NCBI RefSeq assembly: GCF_014203225.1
Contig: NZ_JACHIO010000034.1
Span: 1 to 36,456 of the forward strand
Direction of reading: 5' to 3'
Length of the DNA: 36,456 nucleotides
From: Granulicella mallensis
Lineage (GTDB): Bacteria > Acidobacteriota > Terriglobia > Terriglobales > Acidobacteriaceae
Positions 33,507-36,456 of this stretch are shown one piece after another. Positions within the stretch are counted from its first letter, which is position 1. Each line of letters begins with the position of its first letter. The position numbers were made by a program, and so were the translations under genes. Under the pieces are notes generated by a model. It worked only from the letters and a program-made list of their open reading frames with translations, had not been told where the DNA came from and did no database searches.

Positions 33507-33907
33507 CGTGTGGCCTTTCAGTTGTGTCGTAGTTGTGGCGACGATCTATTCGTATCAACGCAGGTAAGTCAATGACGCCGTTCGTACCGCGCTGCATCGA
33601 TGAATCCTCGCTGTGGGGGAAACACCTCTTCTCCCCATTTATTCTCGTCTTTGGCGAATAGCGATCGGCCATCGGCGCTAACGGAAATGGATGATCCGCG
33701 GAGTGTGTGGCGGCGAGGTGTATGAGGGGATGCGAATCTCGTGAGGACGAGCGTCGCTGTCAGCGCGGAAGGCCAATCTCCATCCCACTGTAGGTTCCCG
33801 TCTGCTCTCATCAGGGCAACGACCCCGCGAGCGAGGGCCATGGCTTGATCGATGTCTCTCGAAGTGCGTTTACGTCTCAGATTGAAACTCTCTCATGGTC
33901 ATGAGAG
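33507..33907. other. Gap between peroxiredoxin and the NAD(P)-binding protein gene
   Basis: About 400 bases. A 90-codon minus-strand frame (33569-33841) is open (ISVSADGRSLFAKDENKWGE), but no ribosome site or family could be seen. It is left uncalled; a small gene or relic is possible. Confidence 0.35.
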
Positions 33908-33935
33908 GCCGCCCGCGCCTGGAGACGCGGGCGGC
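33908..33935 (-). terminator. GC-rich hairpin after the NAD(P)-binding protein gene
   Basis: GCCGCCCGCG (33908-33917) and CGCGGGCGGC (33926-33935) form a perfect 10-bp stem with an 8-base loop, six bases past the stop at 33942. A second tight inverted repeat (CTCTCATG/CATGAGAG, 33890-33907) follows directly in the transcript direction. Confidence 0.65.
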
Positions 33936-33941
33936 TGGTTG

Positions 33942-34565
33942 TTAGTAGCCAATGGTGAATCGTGCCCGTTCGTGAGTCGGAATTTCGAGCTCGTCAACGA
34001 TAGCGATTGCGTAGTCCTCCATCGAGATGCGACTCTGGCGAGCCGCATCGCTTACGAGCTCGTCGTTGCCAAGGCGGAACTTCCCGGTGCGCTCGCCCGG
34101 CTGAAAGAAAGCCGCAGGGCTGAAATAGGTCCAGTTGATGTCCGACGCCCGCAGCACGTCCAAAGCTTTTCCATGGGAGGTCGCGAGGGGAACATACGGG
34201 GCTGGGAGATGGCCGGAGGCGAGCAGGGTCACTCCCGGCGCTACTTCGAGCGAGCCGGCACCGCCGACAACGATGAGACGGATATTGCCCGCCTTCTTGA
34301 CCGCTGCAATTTGGCGTTCCGTTACCCCGATCAGCGCGTCAGTATCATCCGGTGGTGGGTTGTAAGCGCTGATGACCGCGCTAGCACCAGAGATCAATGA
34401 CGCAATCGTATTCACGTCGCTGAGGTCGTCCTGCTTTGCAGTGACTTCAGTTGGGATCTTGGATGTGTTGCGTGCGATCGCAGTTACCGAATGGCCCCGC
34501 GAAACGAGCTCCTTGAGGATGCGGCTTCCACTGTTGCCTGTTGCTCCATACAGTACGACGTTCAT
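33942..34565 (-). CDS. NAD(P)-binding Rossmann protein (SDR_a5/NmrA-like reductase)
   Basis: This 207-residue protein starts with MNVVLYGATGNSGSRILKEL, the dinucleotide-binding fold, followed by VTAIARNTSKI at the cofactor-selecting second strand. LIVVGGAGSLEVAPG follows the fourth strand, the usual signature of the 'NAD-dependent epimerase/dehydratase-like' small reductases related to YwnB/BLVRB. The catalytic residues are uncertain. GGAGC precedes the ATG. The relic at 1130-1228 is a piece of a close paralogue. It is 86 bases downstream of the thioredoxin-reductase-like gene. Confidence 0.92.
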   Translation of the reverse strand: MNVVLYGATGNSGSRILKELVSRGHSVTAIARNTSKIPTEVTAKQDDLSDVNTIASLISGASAVISAYNPPPDDTDALIGVTERQIAAVKKAGNIRLIVVGGAGSLEVAPGVTLLASGHLPAPYVPLATSHGKALDVLRASDINWTYFSPAAFFQPGERTGKFRLGNDELVSDAARQSRISMEDYAIAIVDELEIPTHERARFTIGY

Positions 34566-34651
34566 TGTTCGCTCCTTGAGTTGTTCATAGTTCGGTTCAT
34601 CGGTGGAGAGGGCATAACTGCGCCGGTCGGCGGGGCCCTCCCCGTGTAAAG

Positions 34652-35923
34652 TCAGAGGTTTTGGTAGTCAATGGGGCGACGCTTGAGCGAGAGGTATTGA
34701 TGGACCATTGAGACCGCCGTCGCCCCCTCTCCCACAGCCGTCGCAACTCGCTTGATGGAGTTGTGGCGAACGTCTCCGGCAGCGAAGAGTCCGGGCATGC
34801 TGGATTCCCGGAGCATTGGTCTGCGGCCGTCCAGCCAAAACCCGATAGGCGGTTCCATCCCTTCCAAGTCGTCTCCGGTCAGGATGTAGCCCGCACTGTC
34901 TGTATAGAGTGGGCCGGGCGTTATCCAATCAGTTCGAGGACGTCCGCCGATGCACACGAACACACCTTGCGCCTTCGCGCATGTTTCCTCTCCAGTGAGA
35001 CAAGACTTATAGGTGATTCCCGTTAGGGAGTCTCCGCCCTCTAGACTGGTCAGGACGCTCTGCGTTCGGACTTCGATTCTCTCGGAATGCTCTATGCGTT
35101 CCAAGAGATATGTTGAGAGAGTGTCTTCGAGATGTTGCCCACGAACGAGCAGCGTGACCCTCTCTGCATAGGCGGCGAAGTGTAGAGCCGCTTGCCCAGC
35201 GGAATTCCCCCCGCCCACGATGAACACGTGCCCTTCGGACAGCACCGCCTCGCTCGGACCTGCACCGTAGAAAAAGCCGTGATTCAGGAAGCGCTCTTCG
35301 TTCGGGAGGCCTAGCTTGGCGTATTCGACACCCGTGGCACAGATCGCTGCTCTTGTGACGATCTTGCCCCCGCCCGCCAGATGTCCGACCAGGGAGCCAT
35401 TGTCGAAGCCAAGGCCGATTCCTTCGGCTGTGACGATGATCTCCGCGCCGAATCGCTGCGCCTGTTGTCGCGCCTTCGTGGAGAGTTCCCACCCGCTGAT
35501 CCCATCTGGGAATCCTAGATAGTTCTCAATGCGCGATGTGCTAGCCGCTTGACCCCCGACGGCAGAGCGTTCGACGACGATCGTCCTGAGGCCTTCTGAT
35601 GCCGCATATACGGCGGCGCTCAACCCGGCCGGCCCCGCACCGCAGATCGCCACGTCGTAGTCTTGGTGCTTCGGCTCGCGAAACCAGTCGAGCGCGGCGG
35701 CCAGATCACGGGTAGTCGGCCTGAATAGCACAGAGCCTTGGCTCAGCACGCAGATTGGAAGTCGGGCATCTGACAGGCCGCTCGCCCCGAGTCGCTTTGC
35801 TTCCTCGTCAGAGTTGAGCTCCGACCATTCCACTACGACTCCGCTGCGCGTTAGGAAGTCCCGCAGTTGGTAGGCTTCCGCCGAATTGTACTTGCCATAT
35901 ATCTTCGCGTTTGGAGTGACCAT
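34652..35923 (-). CDS. Thioredoxin-reductase-like FAD oxidoreductase lacking the CxxC centre, with N-terminal thioredoxin-fold domain
   Basis: This 423-residue protein has an N-terminal glutaredoxin/thioredoxin-like segment of about 85 residues (KIYGKYNSAEAYQLRDFL ... ARLPICVLSQGSVLFRPT) without its own CxxC. A class II pyridine-nucleotide-disulfide oxidoreductase follows. The FAD site reads VAICGAGPAGLSAAVYAAS, the NADPH site VFIVGGGNSAGQAALH, and the C-terminal FAD motif GLFAAGDVRH. Where TrxB has the redox pair CATC, this protein reads GAGPSEAVL. It cannot therefore work as a normal thioredoxin reductase. Such proteins may be NAD(P)H oxidases or ferredoxin/flavodoxin reductases. GAGGAAA precedes the ATG. 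Confidence 0.9.
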   Translation of the reverse strand: MVTPNAKIYGKYNSAEAYQLRDFLTRSGVVVEWSELNSDEEAKRLGASGLSDARLPICVLSQGSVLFRPTTRDLAAALDWFREPKHQDYDVAICGAGPAGLSAAVYAASEGLRTIVVERSAVGGQAASTSRIENYLGFPDGISGWELSTKARQQAQRFGAEIIVTAEGIGLGFDNGSLVGHLAGGGKIVTRAAICATGVEYAKLGLPNEERFLNHGFFYGAGPSEAVLSEGHVFIVGGGNSAGQAALHFAAYAERVTLLVRGQHLEDTLSTYLLERIEHSERIEVRTQSVLTSLEGGDSLTGITYKSCLTGEETCAKAQGVFVCIGGRPRTDWITPGPLYTDSAGYILTGDDLEGMEPPIGFWLDGRRPMLRESSMPGLFAAGDVRHNSIKRVATAVGEGATAVSMVHQYLSLKRRPIDYQNL

Positions 35924-35978
35924 TTCAGCTTTCCTCTCTATCCCTGCGGGACGTTTAGCCAGGCAAAGTCCGGAGTCG

Positions 35979-36456
35979 CTAACCCTCGACTATGGGCCGG
36001 TATTGCATCTGCCCAAATCGCACCGAAAGGAATGTCTGCATCAAAGCGATGACCAGCCCCACGCAGACGGCATTCACCGCGAGCTGGATCAGGAAGCCTC
36101 TGATCGTGAAGACAACTTTTGGTGTGCGGGAAAGTGGAACCACAACACCGCTCATGAAGACGTGGACGGCTATACCGAAGAGGAGCCCAAAGGCTACTGC
36201 GTCGTGTGAGACGGAGGGGAACGAGACGCTTGCGGCAAAATAGGCTGAAGAGACCGCAAGTGCGATCAAGAAGTGAAGTGCAAGGCCGACGAACGCAGTC
36301 TTCAGGCCTCCCTCAAAGGAACGGTCGCCGAGCGCTCCGCTGGCGATGAACTGTAGAAGCGTTCGCGGGGGCATTCCCTGGGCGGACGTGATGACCATGG
36401 TCGTCACTATGTCGATGACCGCCGACGTGCATCCGCTGATGATGATGATTGCTGCA
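35979..36456 (-). CDS. Four-helix membrane protein of unknown function (5' end outside the window)
   Basis: The frame is open to the right edge of the window and carries on past the GTG at 36407. The upstream codons read AAIIIISGCTSAVIDIV, a natural hydrophobic start to the membrane protein, so the true start lies beyond 36456. At least 158 residues are visible, with further hydrophobic helices FVGLALHFLIALAVSSAYF, AVAFGLLFGIAVHVFMSGVV and FLIQLAVNAVCVGLVIALM. I do not recognise the family with certainty. It is upstream of the flavoprotein gene on the same strand, 55 bases away. Confidence 0.75.
   Translation of the reverse strand, partial: AAIIIISGCTSAVIDIVTTMVITSAQGMPPRTLLQFIASGALGDRSFEGGLKTAFVGLALHFLIALAVSSAYFAASVSFPSVSHDAVAFGLLFGIAVHVFMSGVVVPLSRTPKVVFTIRGFLIQLAVNAVCVGLVIALMQTFLSVRFGQMQYRPIVEG

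Noticed and set aside
33852..34400. A 182-codon plus-strand frame opposite the NAD(P)-binding protein
   Set aside because: The minus strand has the GATGNSG motif, ribosome site and family length; the plus-strand frame is its shadow.
1..36456. CRISPR arrays, tRNA or rRNA genes, transposases and phage integrases
   Set aside because: No regularly spaced direct repeats, cloverleaf-like segments, rRNA motifs, DDE or tyrosine recombinase signatures were seen on either strand by reading.

Overview
The window looks like an accessory, heavily rearranged part of an Acidobacteriota chromosome (Terriglobia-type, e.g. Granulicella, Edaphobacter or Terriglobus relatives). This rests on gene content: an S53 (kumamolisin-type) secreted protease with bacterial Ig-like repeats, a propeller/Y_Y_Y sensor kinase, two ECF sigma factors of one subfamily, many secreted enzymes with Sec signal peptides, and many TTG/GTG starts. 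The taxonomic call is inference. No rRNA, tRNA, CRISPR array, integrase or intact insertion sequence was recognised.

Layout. 1-3.5 kb: an NmrA-type NAD(P)-binding protein, a cytochrome P450, and two short gene remnants. 3.6-6.4 kb: a large secreted S53 peptidase ending at a strong hairpin, then a RecQ helicase remnant. 6.9-11.4 kb: a compact cassette of secreted subunit, PapD-like periplasmic chaperone, short outer-membrane barrel and second subunit, followed by a Crp/Fnr-type regulator. I regard this as the best candidate for an undescribed system, a chaperone-usher-like surface fibre with an unusually small barrel. 11.8-16.2 kb: an AraC regulator, a small ORF and a 1001-residue sensor kinase. 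16.4-23.1 kb: a ThDP decarboxylase facing an Lrp/AsnC regulator, a DnaE2 remnant, then a minus-strand run of cupin, secreted chorismate mutase, SnoaL-like protein and aromatic-amino-acid decarboxylase. Together these suggest metabolism around chorismate, phenylpyruvate and aromatic amines.

24-27 kb holds an ECF sigma/anti-sigma pair, a convergent second ECF sigma factor and a NarL-type response regulator. 27.5-36.5 kb is mostly minus strand: a secreted HExxH zinc-protease-like protein, an alpha/beta hydrolase, a TauE/SafE transporter with its DUF1634 partner, a GDSL esterase, a 1-Cys peroxiredoxin, an NAD(P)-binding protein, a thioredoxin-reductase-like flavoprotein lacking the CxxC motif, and a membrane protein cut by the window end.

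A recurring theme is decay. At least four and probably five short remnants of known gene families (NAD(P)-binding protein, possible FAD oxidoreductase, RecQ, DnaE2, histidine kinase) lie between intact genes. The window therefore looks like a place where genes are repeatedly inserted, broken and lost. Start codons were chosen by Shine-Dalgarno position and family N-termini, and several differ from the longest possible reading frame.
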